From positions 1 to 10,009 of the forward strand of contig JAPYWU010000038.1 of NCBI GenBank assembly GCA_028276205.1: 10,009 bases of DNA. Direction: 5' to 3'. The position numbers and the translations under genes were made by a program. Each line of letters begins with the position of its first letter. Position 1 is the first letter of the stretch. The notes below the pieces were generated by a model that had not been told where the DNA came from, ran no database searches, and saw only the letters and a program-made list of their open reading frames with translations. The DNA is from Dictyoglomaceae bacterium (GTDB lineage Bacteria; Dictyoglomota; Dictyoglomia; Dictyoglomales; Dictyoglomaceae). This document shows positions 1 through 7,645 of this stretch, piece by piece.

Positions 1-1
1 A

Positions 2-778
2 GGTGAAGAGCATATTAAAACTGCTTATCCTATTGTTTACACATCAGCGGATAGTGTGTTTCAGATTGCAGCTCATGAGGATGTTATCCCTGTAGAAGAA
101 TTATATAGAATGTGTGAAATAGCGCGTAGAATTTTACAAGGTGAACATGCGGTTGCAAGAGTTATTGCAAGACCCTTTGCAGGAGCACCTGGTAATTTTT
201 ATCGTACTCCTAAGAGGAAAGATTTTTCATTGCCTCCACCCCGTAATACCCTTTTAGATTTTTTAAAAAATAATAATTATGATGTAATTGGAGTGGGAAA
301 AATAGAAGATATTTTTGCAGGAAGAGGATTAACATATTCTCTTCATCAAAAAAATAATGCAGAGGGTATAGAAAATATTTTTGTTGCTTGGAACAAGTTA
401 AAGGAGGGCCTCGTATTTATAAATTTAGTAGACTTTGATACCCTTTACGGGCACAGAAATGATCCATTGGGTATGGCTAAAGCTTTGGAAGAGTTTGATA
501 AGGCCTTACCAATGATTATGGAATTATTGTCTGATAAAGATCTTTTAATAATAACTGCAGATCATGGATGTGATCCTACAACTCCAAGTACAGATCATTC
601 AAGAGAATATGTTCCTTTACTTATCTATTCTCCGGATTTTAAAAATACTTATTCTTTAGAGGTACAAAGGACATTTGCTAATTTGGGAAAGACAATAGCA
701 GATTATTTTAAAGTTGAAAATGATCTTGAGGGAGAAAGTTTCTTAAGTATTATTCAGAAAGGATGGAATATGTTATGA
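2..778 (+). CDS. deoB: Phosphopentomutase, 3' part (5' end outside window)
   Basis: Interconverts ribose-1-/2-deoxyribose-1-phosphate and the 5-phosphates in cytosolic nucleoside salvage. It belongs to the alkaline-phosphatase superfamily and uses two Mn ions. The frame is open from base 2, so the first 258 visible residues are the C-terminal two thirds of a roughly 390-residue protein; the phosphorylated Thr lies upstream of the window. Visible metal-site motifs are DFDTLYGHRN (Asp codon at 437, His at 452), ADHG (Asp 560, His 563) and TDHSRE (His 596). Their spacings match the Asp286/His291, Asp327/His328 and His339 set known from the Bacillus enzyme. Residues reading TSADSVFQIAAHE before and after position 56 are typical internal DeoB sequence, so the GTG at 56 is not a start. 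The stop overlaps the pdp start by 4 bases (ATGA), indicating one salvage operon. Identity is secure. Confidence 0.95.
   Translation, partial: GEEHIKTAYPIVYTSADSVFQIAAHEDVIPVEELYRMCEIARRILQGEHAVARVIARPFAGAPGNFYRTPKRKDFSLPPPRNTLLDFLKNNNYDVIGVGKIEDIFAGRGLTYSLHQKNNAEGIENIFVAWNKLKEGLVFINLVDFDTLYGHRNDPLGMAKALEEFDKALPMIMELLSDKDLLIITADHGCDPTTPSTDHSREYVPLLIYSPDFKNTYSLEVQRTFANLGKTIADYFKVENDLEGESFLSIIQKGWNML
758..765 (+). promoter_or_regulatory. Ribosome binding site that fixes the pdp start
   Basis: AAAGGATG lies inside the end of deoB, 9 bases before ATG 775. It overlaps ATG 763, so it supports 775 as the true start of pdp. Confidence 0.6.
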
Positions 779-2079
779 ATATGGTGGATCTTATTATTAA
801 AAAGAGAGATGGATATCCATTAACTGATGAGGAAATTTCCTATATAGTTAATGGTTATGTAAAGGGGGAGATACCGGATTATCAGATGTCTGCTTTGCTT
901 ATGGCTATTTATTTTAGGGGTATGAATATTCAAGAAATTGTTTCTTTAACAAAGGAAATGGCTTTTTCAGGTAAGGTTTTAGATTTATCCAATATTCCAG
1001 GAATAAAAATAGATAAACATAGTACAGGAGGAGTAGGTGATAAAACAACATTGGTTTTTGCTCCTATTATTGCATCCTTAGGTTATAGTGTGGCAAAAAT
1101 GTCAGGAAGGAGTCTTGGACATACAGGAGGTACTATTGATAAATTAGAGTCAATTCCAGGTTTTAGAACTTATTTATCCGATAATGAATTTATTAGTCAA
1201 GTTAAAGAAATAGGAATAGCTATAGTAGGTCAAACAGAGAATTTGGTACCAGCTGATAAAAAAATATATGCTTTGAGAGATGTAACAGGAACTGTTGATT
1301 CTATTCCTCTTATTGCAAGTAGTGTAATGAGTAAGAAGATAGCAGGAGGTTCGGATGTAATTGTATTAGATGTTAAGGTAGGTAAAGGGGCATTTATGAA
1401 AGATATAAATTCAGCTAAAGAGTTGGCCAAAATCATGGTTGAAATTGGGAAAAATATGGGTAGAAAAATGGCTGCTGTTATCTCACAAATGGACCAGCCC
1501 TTAGGGAACGCTGTAGGTAATTCCTTGGAAGTTTTAGAGGCGATAGAGGTATTAAAAGGTAGGGGTCCTTCAGATCTAATAGAGTTAGTAACAGTTTTGT
1601 CAATTGTTGCCCTTAAAATTGCTGGAGAAAAAGAAAATGATGAGATTTTGAGAGAAAAAGTTAAAAGTTCTTTGTTAAGTGGAAAGGCTTTGAATAAATT
1701 TAGAGATTTAATAATTTATCAGGGAGGAGATCCTAAGATTATTGATGATTACTCCCCTCTTTTAAAAGCCAAAGTACAAAAGGAGATATATACCTTAGAA
1801 GAAGGGTATATTGAAGAGTTAGATGCATACAAAGTGGCTCAAACAGTAATGACATTAGGTGCAGGAAGGACTAAAAAGGATGATAAGATTGATCTTTATG
1901 TGGGTTTAAAATTGCATAAGAAGATAGGAGATAGAGTTGCTAAGAATGAACCTATAGTGACTTTTTATGCTAATGATGCTGAGAAATTAAGAAGAGCTCA
2001 GGAGATATTTAAAGATGCAATAAAGATAGGTCCCCATAGAAGAGATCCTTTACCATTAATATTGGATATAATTATGTAG
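775..2079 (+). CDS. pdp: Pyrimidine-nucleoside phosphorylase (thymidine phosphorylase family)
   Basis: Phosphorolyses uridine and thymidine (and deoxyuridine) to the free base and (deoxy)ribose-1-phosphate, which DeoB then converts. It is a cytosolic glycosyltransferase family 3 protein, normally a dimer. I chose ATG 775 (434 aa) over the upstream ATG 763: AAAGGATG at 758-765 is a well-spaced ribosome binding site for 775 but would overlap 763, and the start forms an ATGA overlap with deoB. The choice also puts the active-site residues at Bacillus numbering: KHSTGG at 81-86, with Lys81 and Ser83 for phosphate, and Arg168, Ser183 and Lys187 for the pyrimidine. The family signature SGRSLGHTGGTIDKLE starts at residue 110. 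Length equals the Bacillus PyNP of about 433. Sequence alone does not settle broad PyNP against strict thymidine phosphorylase (deoA); similarity to the Bacillus type favours PyNP. Confidence 0.93.
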   Translation: MNMVDLIIKKRDGYPLTDEEISYIVNGYVKGEIPDYQMSALLMAIYFRGMNIQEIVSLTKEMAFSGKVLDLSNIPGIKIDKHSTGGVGDKTTLVFAPIIASLGYSVAKMSGRSLGHTGGTIDKLESIPGFRTYLSDNEFISQVKEIGIAIVGQTENLVPADKKIYALRDVTGTVDSIPLIASSVMSKKIAGGSDVIVLDVKVGKGAFMKDINSAKELAKIMVEIGKNMGRKMAAVISQMDQPLGNAVGNSLEVLEAIEVLKGRGPSDLIELVTVLSIVALKIAGEKENDEILREKVKSSLLSGKALNKFRDLIIYQGGDPKIIDDYSPLLKAKVQKEIYTLEEGYIEELDAYKVAQTVMTLGAGRTKKDDKIDLYVGLKLHKKIGDRVAKNEPIVTFYANDAEKLRRAQEIFKDAIKIGPHRRDPLPLILDIIM

Positions 2080-2088
2080 GAGGTACTT

Positions 2089-2688
2089 ATGGAAGTTAAT
2101 AACTTATCATTATATTTGTGGAGAATAGTTGCCATATTGATAGCAATAACAGTTCATGAATATGCCCATGGGAAGATGGCTGAAATAGAGGGTGATCCTA
2201 CTCCTCGTCTTTCAGGAAGGTTAAGCTTAAATCCTTTAGCTCATATAGATCCTATTGGTTTTATAATGCTACTTCTTTTTAGGATTGGTTGGGCAAAGCC
2301 TGTTCCAGTTAATTTTGATAATTTAAGAAGAGGAGAAAAAAGTGTAATTTTAGTATCTTTAGCAGGTCCTTTTGCTAATTTTATTTTGGCTTTTCTACTA
2401 AGTGTATTTTGGAGAGTAGAAGGATTATATGTTCCAATTGGTTTTATCAGATTTTGTATAGAGCTTGCTGTTCTTAATGTTTTCTTAGGAGTTTTTAATT
2501 TAATACCTATTCCTCCTTTAGATGGCTCTCATGTATTAGAAGCAATTCTTCCTTATAAATATAGAAGGTATTATCAGTCTTTAGGAATTTATGGTATATT
2601 TATCCTAATGATTCTTATTTTGACTAATGTTCTTTATGTAATTATGAGTCCCTTTTTAAATTTTTTCTTTTATCTTTTAGGGCTTTAA
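2089..2688 (+). CDS. Site-2-type membrane zinc metalloprotease (peptidase M50 family)
   Basis: Small integral-membrane protease (199 aa) that would cleave substrates within the lipid bilayer. HEYAH at residues 23-27 is the HExxH zinc motif inside the first hydrophobic segment. NLIPIPPLDG (137-146) supplies the third zinc ligand, Asp145, as in the S2P NxxPxxxLDG motif. Hydrophobic stretches at about 10-27, 55-66, 85-107, 115-140 and 165-187 fit four to six membrane passes. The sequence between the motifs (NPLAHIDPIG, WAKPVPV) is typical of the short bacterial YwhC-like branch, which lacks PDZ and CBS domains, so this is not RseP/RasP. AGGAGGT at 2078-2084 overlaps the pdp stop and sets the start. 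Genes of this family often sit beside trpS-scpAB in Firmicutes-like genomes; the substrate is unknown. Confidence 0.88.
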   Translation: MEVNNLSLYLWRIVAILIAITVHEYAHGKMAEIEGDPTPRLSGRLSLNPLAHIDPIGFIMLLLFRIGWAKPVPVNFDNLRRGEKSVILVSLAGPFANFILAFLLSVFWRVEGLYVPIGFIRFCIELAVLNVFLGVFNLIPIPPLDGSHVLEAILPYKYRRYYQSLGIYGIFILMILILTNVLYVIMSPFLNFFFYLLGL

Positions 2689-2692
2689 TTTT

Positions 2693-2701
2693 TGATATAA
2701 T
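2693..2701 (+). promoter_or_regulatory. Candidate extended -10 promoter for trpS and downstream genes
   Basis: TGATATAAT (TG, one base, perfect TATAAT) lies in the 55-base gap between the protease gene and trpS. No convincing -35 box is seen 16-18 bases upstream (TCTTTT at 2673-2678), but extended -10 promoters need it less. Transcription would begin near 2708, leaving a leader of about 36 bases. TATAAT is common by chance in AT-rich DNA; the TG and the position raise the likelihood. Confidence 0.45.
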
Positions 2702-2730
2702 CCTATTTTGAAAAAAATACTGATTTATTT

Positions 2731-2737
2731 GGGAGGG
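2731..2737 (+). promoter_or_regulatory. Ribosome binding site of trpS
   Basis: GGGAGGG ends 6 bases before ATG 2744. It is one of the stronger Shine-Dalgarno sequences in the window and follows the promoter-like sequence at 2693-2701, as expected if trpS starts a transcription unit. Confidence 0.6.
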
Positions 2738-2743
2738 CTTTGA

Positions 2744-3736
2744 ATGAAGGCTGGAAGAATATTAAGTGGTATGAGACCAACGGGAAAATTGCATTTGGGA
2801 CATCTTTTAGGAGTTTTAAAGAATTGGGTAGAACTTCAAGATTCCTATGAATGTTTTTTTGAAATTGCAGATTGGCATGCCTTAACCACACATTATAGGG
2901 AGACAGAAGAGGTAATAGATAATGTTTTTAATATGATATGTGATTGGTTGGCAGTAGGAATAGATCCTAACAAAGCTGTGATATTTAGGCAATCAGATAT
3001 AACTGAACATGCAGAACTTTTTCTGTTATTTTCCATGTTTGTACCATTACCATGGTTAGAAAGAAATCCCACCTATAAAGAGCAGTTAAGAGAGATGGAA
3101 GGAAGAGATCTTTTTACATATGGATTTTTAGGGTATCCTGTTCTTCAAGCTGCGGATATTTTGATTTATAGGGCTGATACTGTTCCTGTTGGAGAGGATC
3201 AATTGCCCCATTTAGAACTTACCAGAGAGATAGCAAGAAGATTTAATTATTTTTACTCTCCCATATTTCCGGAACCTCAAGCAAAGCTCTCTGATGTTCC
3301 CGAACTTGTTGGAACTGATGGAAGAAAAATGTCAAAAAGTTATGGCAATACAATTCCTTTAGATACTGAGGAGGAAGAACTTAAAAAAATAGTAAGAGGA
3401 ATGGTAACTGATCCTGCACGTATAAGGAGAAATGATCCAGGACATCCGGAAGTTTGTACTGTTTTTGCTTATCATAAAATCTTTAATAAAGAAGAAACTG
3501 AAGAGATTGCAGAGGCTTGTAGAAAGGCTGAAATAGGATGTGTAGAATGCAAAATGAAACTTTCAGAAAAATTAAATAGCTTTTTGGCACCTATAAGGGA
3601 AAAACGTAAGATTTATTTTAATGATAAAAAGACTACTTGGGATATTCTCATTGAGGGAAATAGAAAAGCTCGAGAAGAAGCTCAGAAAACTATGGATATT
3701 GTTAGAGAAGCTATGGGATTAAAGATAAAATGGTAA
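2744..3736 (+). CDS. trpS: Tryptophanyl-tRNA synthetase with Thermotoga-like [4Fe-4S] Cys motif
   Basis: Class I synthetase that charges tRNA-Trp with tryptophan using ATP in the cytosol. At 330 aa it has the usual compact bacterial size. The ATP signatures are present: PTGKLHLGH near residue 12 (HIGH equivalent) and KMSKS in GRKMSKSYGN near residue 196. GEDQLPHLELTREIARRFN is the conserved tryptophan-pocket and dimer region. The C-terminal anticodon-binding part contains Cys238, Cys259, Cys266 and Cys269, spaced C-x20-C-x6-C-x2-C. Thermotoga maritima TrpRS has a structurally known [4Fe-4S] cluster on C-x22-C-x6-C-x2-C near the anticodon-recognition region. The match suggests the same cluster with a loop shorter by two residues (inference). 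The gene overlaps scpA by 7 bases. Function is certain; the cluster is likely. Confidence 0.97.
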   Translation: MKAGRILSGMRPTGKLHLGHLLGVLKNWVELQDSYECFFEIADWHALTTHYRETEEVIDNVFNMICDWLAVGIDPNKAVIFRQSDITEHAELFLLFSMFVPLPWLERNPTYKEQLREMEGRDLFTYGFLGYPVLQAADILIYRADTVPVGEDQLPHLELTREIARRFNYFYSPIFPEPQAKLSDVPELVGTDGRKMSKSYGNTIPLDTEEEELKKIVRGMVTDPARIRRNDPGHPEVCTVFAYHKIFNKEETEEIAEACRKAEIGCVECKMKLSEKLNSFLAPIREKRKIYFNDKKTTWDILIEGNRKAREEAQKTMDIVREAMGLKIKW

Positions 3737-4404
3737 TTAATCCATTTCTTACAATAAAAGAATTTTTACAAAAGGAGACCGATATATCTATTTTTCCTAT
3801 TAAGGATTTAATTGATCAATATTACTCGTTGGGAGAAAATAAGTGGAATGATTTGGAGCTTACGACATCTTTTTTAGATGTAACGGTAGAAATATTAGAG
3901 AGTAAAATTAAAAGATTATTCGGTTCTAAAAAGAAGGATATATCTGACGAAGATAAAAAGGAAGATGTATTTTTACTTTTTTCTGATGATTGGAGAGAAT
4001 TGGTTCCCTATTTAAAAGAAAAAGAGGAGAAAAGCTTTCTTATATTTAGACGAAGCATTAATAAAAAGGAAGACATATTAATCTTGGACCAAAATGAAAA
4101 AATAAATTTGACAGAAATCTATCTTCTCTTTTTGGAAAGAAAAAAGAACTTGATACAGAATTTAAATTATTTAGAGAATCATTTTACAATAGATATTGAA
4201 AATAAGGCTTTGGATATTATGGCTAAAAAAGAGGGAAAGTTTTCAGAGATGATAAGGGAAAAAAATAAAATAGATAAAATATGTTATTTTCTTGCTTTGT
4301 GTGATTTGGTAAATAAGGGAAAGGTTGTAGTTTTACAAAATGAATATTTAGGAGAGATATTTTTTAAAGTGGTGGAAAATGAGAGAATTGAGACAAAAGT
4401 ATAA
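3730..4404 (+). CDS. scpA: Divergent segregation and condensation protein A (kleisin)
   Basis: Kleisin subunit that, with ScpB, would bridge the SMC head domains in chromosome condensation and segregation. Recognition rests on weak matches plus context. The N-terminus (residues 5-31), with DISIFPIKDLIDQYYSL, resembles the ScpA helix carrying DIYDIPI...QY. Residues 45-64 (TSFLDVTVEILESKIKRLF) fit the following LleiKSrlLLP helix. Residues 160-213 (KEGKFSEMI..., FLALCDLVNKGKVVVLQNEYLGEI) fit the C-terminal winged helix. At 224 aa it is a little shorter than the usual 240-260. It begins at about the GPLDLLL position, and that motif is poorly kept. The Lys/Glu/Asp-rich middle (65-125) is probably flexible. 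ATG 3730 overlaps trpS by 7 bases with little ribosome binding site. An scpB follows directly, which strongly supports the call. Confidence 0.8.
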   Translation: MVINPFLTIKEFLQKETDISIFPIKDLIDQYYSLGENKWNDLELTTSFLDVTVEILESKIKRLFGSKKKDISDEDKKEDVFLLFSDDWRELVPYLKEKEEKSFLIFRRSINKKEDILILDQNEKINLTEIYLLFLERKKNLIQNLNYLENHFTIDIENKALDIMAKKEGKFSEMIREKNKIDKICYFLALCDLVNKGKVVVLQNEYLGEIFFKVVENERIETKV

Positions 4405-4888
4405 AAAACAGATAGAAGCTATCCTTTTTGTTTCTGACAAACCTATTTCTTCTAAGGAAATAGCTAAGATCTTGGATATGGATGATAAAGAGGTGGAGGA
4501 ATTATTAGAAGAACTTAAAAAAGAGTATGAAGAAAGAGGTATTAATATTTATAAAATAAATGATGGATATGAATTTGCAACTTCGCCGGATACTGCAGAT
4601 GCTATATGGAGATATACATCTAAGGGTACTGAGAGATTATCAAGATCCGCATTAGAAGTTCTTGCTATAATCTATTATCATCAGCCTGTAACAAAAGCTG
4701 AAATAGAGGCTATAAAGGGAACAAAAGTTGATGGGATTCTTTCTAATTTATTAGAGCGAAGGCTTATAAAGATTGTAGGAAGAAAAGAGACTATCGGAAG
4801 ACCATTTATATATGGTATTGGAGAAGAATTCTTTAGGTATTTTATTATAGAAGATAAAAAGGAATTAGAGGAAAAAATTAAAAAATAG
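4379..4888 (+). CDS. scpB: Segregation and condensation protein B
   Basis: Partner of ScpA in the SMC-ScpAB condensin; a dimer binds the kleisin and regulates the SMC ATPase. The 169 residues form two winged-helix domains. The first is residues 8-80 (QIEAILFVSDKPIS near the start); the second is 88-155, with the family hallmarks ALEVLAIIYYHQPVTKAEIE, GILSNLLERRLI and GRPFIYGIGEEFFRYF. A short charged tail (156-169) ends the protein, which is slightly shorter than many ScpB proteins (180-200). It overlaps scpA by 26 bases. ATG 4379 has only GGTGG three bases upstream, so translation is probably coupled to scpA; TTG 4388 is a less likely start. Much better conserved than its partner here. Confidence 0.95.
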   Translation: MRELRQKYKKQIEAILFVSDKPISSKEIAKILDMDDKEVEELLEELKKEYEERGINIYKINDGYEFATSPDTADAIWRYTSKGTERLSRSALEVLAIIYYHQPVTKAEIEAIKGTKVDGILSNLLERRLIKIVGRKETIGRPFIYGIGEEFFRYFIIEDKKELEEKIKK

Positions 4889-4890
4889 AT

Positions 4891-5610
4891 ATGGAAAGGC
4901 TTCAAAAATATATTGCAAAATGTGGTTTTACTTCTCGTAGAAAAGCAGAAGAACTTATTATTCAAGGTAAAGTAAAAGTCAATGGAGAGGTAATAACTAC
5001 CTTAGGTTATAAAATAGATCCAGATAGGGATAAAGTTGAGGTAGAGGGGAAAATTTTAGTTCCAGAAAAAAAGATCTATATAGCTTTATATAAGCCTATG
5101 GGATATATTTCAAGTTTATATGATCCCTTTGGAAGAAAAACAGTAAAAGATCTTTTATTAAACAAAAACATATCTTATAGGGTATATCCCGTAGGAAGAT
5201 TGGATCAAGATAGTGAAGGTCTCCTACTTTGTACTAATGATGGAGAGATTGCTAACTATATTATTCATCCAAAATATAAAATACCGAAGGTTTATGAAGT
5301 TATGGTAAAAGGGATTCCAAAAGAAGAAGAGTTGAAAAAATTGAGAGAAGGTGTTATTTTAGAAGAAGGAAAAACTTTACCAGCTGAATTTGTTATTCTT
5401 TGGACCAAAGGAAATATAAGTATGCTTAGAGTGGTTTTATATCAAGGATGGAAAAGGCAAATAAGGAGAATGTTAGCCTTGTTTAATTATGAGGTATTAA
5501 AATTGAAAAGGATCCAAATAGGGGAAATAAGGCTTGGAAATTTAAAACCAGGAGATATTAGGTTTTTGAATAAAAGAGAATTGATATGGTTGGAGAGTCT
5601 AAAAGCTTAG
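4891..5610 (+). CDS. rluB: 23S rRNA pseudouridine synthase, RluB/RsuA family
   Basis: Isomerises a uridine in ribosomal RNA to pseudouridine; RluB acts on position 2605 (E. coli numbering) of 23S rRNA. It has an N-terminal S4 RNA-binding domain (residues 1-48, MERLQKYIAKCGFTSRRKAE) and a catalytic domain from about 62. The active-site motif VGRLDQDSEGLLL has the catalytic Asp at residue 105. GWKRQIRRML (about 185-195) and LKPGDIRFL near the end are RsuA/RluB-type motifs. At 239 aa it is close to Bacillus RluB. The gene begins 2 bases after the scpB stop with no clear Shine-Dalgarno in range. The scpA-scpB-rluB order is common in Firmicutes-like genomes and supports RluB over RsuA or RluE. Confidence 0.9.
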   Translation: MERLQKYIAKCGFTSRRKAEELIIQGKVKVNGEVITTLGYKIDPDRDKVEVEGKILVPEKKIYIALYKPMGYISSLYDPFGRKTVKDLLLNKNISYRVYPVGRLDQDSEGLLLCTNDGEIANYIIHPKYKIPKVYEVMVKGIPKEEELKKLREGVILEEGKTLPAEFVILWTKGNISMLRVVLYQGWKRQIRRMLALFNYEVLKLKRIQIGEIRLGNLKPGDIRFLNKRELIWLESLKA

Positions 5611-6329
5611 GAGAGATATTTAGAGAAGAGAGAGAGAAGAAAGGATTGGACCTTAAAGAAATTTCTTCTCTTTTAAAGGTCAGTTATAGATATTTAGAGG
5701 CTTTAGAGAATGATACTTTTGATAAGATTAATCTATCTGATTTTTATAAAAAGGCAATCATTAAAAAATATGCAAATATTCTTGGCCTTAATGAAAGTAA
5801 TATTATAGATTTGTATTACTCACAATATGAAAAAAAGGAAGATAAAATAGGAATACCTTTACAGAACAATGATGGAAGTAGATGTGGATGGAAATATGGA
5901 ATATATATTTTAGTTGTTGTTATTCTCTTAATAACTATCTTTACATCATTAAAGTTTCAATCAAGACCAATAACCCAAAAAGAACCTACATATACTCTAT
6001 ATTCTCTAAGTAATCAAGAAGAAAGTTCATATACATATTCCCTTGGAAGCTCTAATTATACTACTACTGAGACCATATTTTCTCAGAATGAAAACACGCA
6101 AAGTCCTATTATAAAGGTGGTTGCTAATGATAGGACCTGGATTAGGGTTTCCAATAATGAAAAAATTATTTATGAGGGAATTTTAAATAAGGGAGATACA
6201 TTAACTTGGACTTATACATCTTTATATTTTCATATAGGTAATGCGGGAGGTATAGAAATATTTTATAATGATCAAAGCATAGGGGTTTTGGGAAAAAGGG
6301 GAGAAGTAATAAAGGTAAAGGTACCATGA
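5586..6329 (+). CDS. rodZ: RodZ-like helix-turn-helix membrane protein
   Basis: Likely cell-shape protein linking the MreB cytoskeleton to the envelope (role inferred from architecture). The N-terminal helix-turn-helix (about 7-80: LGEIFREEREKKGLDLKEIS, SDFYKKAIIKKYANILGL) is the HTH_25 type that in RodZ binds MreB rather than DNA. One membrane helix spans about 104-122, after positive residues. A Ser/Thr/Tyr/Gln/Asn-rich linker follows (124-173). The C-terminal beta domain (174-247, VVANDRTWIRVSNNEKIIYEG, LTWTYTSLYFHIGNAGGIEI) matches the DUF4115 RodZ domain. At 247 aa it is shorter than E. coli RodZ (337) because the linker is short. It overlaps rluB by 25 bases; AAAGAGAA at 5573-5580 is a modest ribosome binding site. 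The stop overlaps rimO by 4 bases. A rodZ-like gene next to pgsA parallels Bacillus ymfM-pgsA. Confidence 0.87.
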   Translation: MVGESKSLGEIFREEREKKGLDLKEISSLLKVSYRYLEALENDTFDKINLSDFYKKAIIKKYANILGLNESNIIDLYYSQYEKKEDKIGIPLQNNDGSRCGWKYGIYILVVVILLITIFTSLKFQSRPITQKEPTYTLYSLSNQEESSYTYSLGSSNYTTTETIFSQNENTQSPIIKVVANDRTWIRVSNNEKIIYEGILNKGDTLTWTYTSLYFHIGNAGGIEIFYNDQSIGVLGKRGEVIKVKVP

Positions 6330-7645
6330 AGAAGGCAGGTATTATACATTTAGGTTGTGCTAAAAATCAAGTGGATACAGAAATAATTTTAGGTTTTTTG
6401 AAAGAAATGGGGTATACTCTTACTTCTTCAGAAGAAGAGGCAGATCTTTTATTGGTTAATACTTGTGCTTTTATAAAACCTGCTTTAGAGGAATCAGAAA
6501 GTAATATACGTTCATTAGAAAAATACAAGAAATTAGGTAAAAAAATAGTAGTTACAGGTTGCCTTGTGGAAAGATTTAAAAAGGATTTAGAAGATAAATT
6601 CCCTTTTGTTGATTTGTTTATAGGTCCTGGAGAATATATGAATTTCAAAAATCTTTTGAATAATGATAACAGCTTTTCAAAAAAAGTTATTACTTCTCCT
6701 GCCTCTAACTTTCTTTATAACTCTACAATGACCCGTTTGCTTTTTACTCCTTATAGTGCATATGTAAAGATATCAGAAGGATGTAATAATTTTTGTAGCT
6801 ATTGTACTATTCCATATATAAGGGGTAGGATGCGAAGTAGAGAGATAAAAGATATTGCAAATGAGGTAGAGAAATTAGTAGGAAATAATGTAAAAGAGAT
6901 TAATATAATATCTCAAGATACTACAAGATATGGTGAAGATCTATATGGAAAACCATCCTTAGCAAAACTTTTAAGTGAGCTTGAAAAAATTGAAGGAGAT
7001 TTTTACATAAGATTGTTATATTTATATCCAAGTAGATTAGATGATGAAATTATTCAAATTATAAAGAATTCAGAGAAGATTGTGCCATATTTTGATATAC
7101 CATTACAGCATGTTAATGACGAAATTCTTAAAAATATGAATAGAAGTTATGGAAAAAATGAGATAATTAATATTTGGAATAAGATTCGTGAAAATTTTCC
7201 TGATGCTGTAATTAGAACCACATTTATTGTTGGATTTCCCGGAGAATCAGAAGAAAAGTTTGAGGAATTATATAATTTTATACAAGAATACTATTTTGAT
7301 AGACTCGGGGTTTTTCCTTATTATCCAGAAGAGGGTACTAAAGCCCAAAATCTACCACATCAAATAGACGAAGAAGAGAAGAAAAAAAGGGTAGATATTA
7401 TTATGAGTAAACAAAAGGAAATATCTAAAAATTTAAATAAAAATATGGTGGGTAAAGAATTAGAAATTATAGTAGAAGGTTTTGATGGTCGATATTTTTA
7501 TGGAAGAAGTTGGAGAGAAGCTCCAGAAGTAGATGGTCTTATTTATATTGTAGGGACAGAAAAAAGGACGATTAAAATAGGCGAAAAAGTAAGGGTTAAA
7601 ATAAGAAAATATAAATCTTATGATTTATTAGGAGAAATATTATGA
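6326..7645 (+). CDS. rimO: Ribosomal protein S12 methylthiotransferase
   Basis: Radical-SAM enzyme that methylthiolates the conserved Asp of ribosomal protein S12 (position 89 in E. coli), using two [4Fe-4S] clusters. The N-terminal methylthiotransferase domain (1-110) has Cys11 (HLGCAKNQVDTE), Cys47 (NTCAF) and Cys79 (VTGCLVE). The radical-SAM core has Cys153, Cys157 and Cys160 in EGCNNFCSYCTIP. A C-terminal TRAM domain (about 372-439) binds the substrate. The LGCAKNQVD start and the 439-aa length (E. coli RimO 441) separate it from the tRNA enzymes MiaB and MtaB. It overlaps rodZ by 4 bases (ATGA) and pgsA by 4 bases (ATGA). AAAGGT at 6311-6316 is a well-spaced ribosome binding site. All six cluster cysteines are present, so it should be active. 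Confidence 0.96.
   Translation: MKKAGIIHLGCAKNQVDTEIILGFLKEMGYTLTSSEEEADLLLVNTCAFIKPALEESESNIRSLEKYKKLGKKIVVTGCLVERFKKDLEDKFPFVDLFIGPGEYMNFKNLLNNDNSFSKKVITSPASNFLYNSTMTRLLFTPYSAYVKISEGCNNFCSYCTIPYIRGRMRSREIKDIANEVEKLVGNNVKEINIISQDTTRYGEDLYGKPSLAKLLSELEKIEGDFYIRLLYLYPSRLDDEIIQIIKNSEKIVPYFDIPLQHVNDEILKNMNRSYGKNEIINIWNKIRENFPDAVIRTTFIVGFPGESEEKFEELYNFIQEYYFDRLGVFPYYPEEGTKAQNLPHQIDEEEKKKRVDIIMSKQKEISKNLNKNMVGKELEIIVEGFDGRYFYGRSWREAPEVDGLIYIVGTEKRTIKIGEKVRVKIRKYKSYDLLGEIL

Noticed and set aside
763..774. ATG 763 as the pdp start
   Set aside because: It overlaps the ribosome binding site and adds four residues that break the match to Bacillus active-site numbering; 775 fits better.
56..778. GTG at 56 as the start of the first gene
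   Set aside because: The frame is open back to base 2 and encodes typical phosphopentomutase sequence there, so the gene continues beyond the left edge.
1230..1436. Open frames on the minus strand inside pdp, and likewise within trpS (2703-2891), scpB/rluB (4681-4965), rimO (6367-6648), pgsA (7761-7994) and speH/speE (8934-9134, 9162-9416)
   Set aside because: They lie opposite well-identified genes, have no recognisable protein sequence and are expected by chance.
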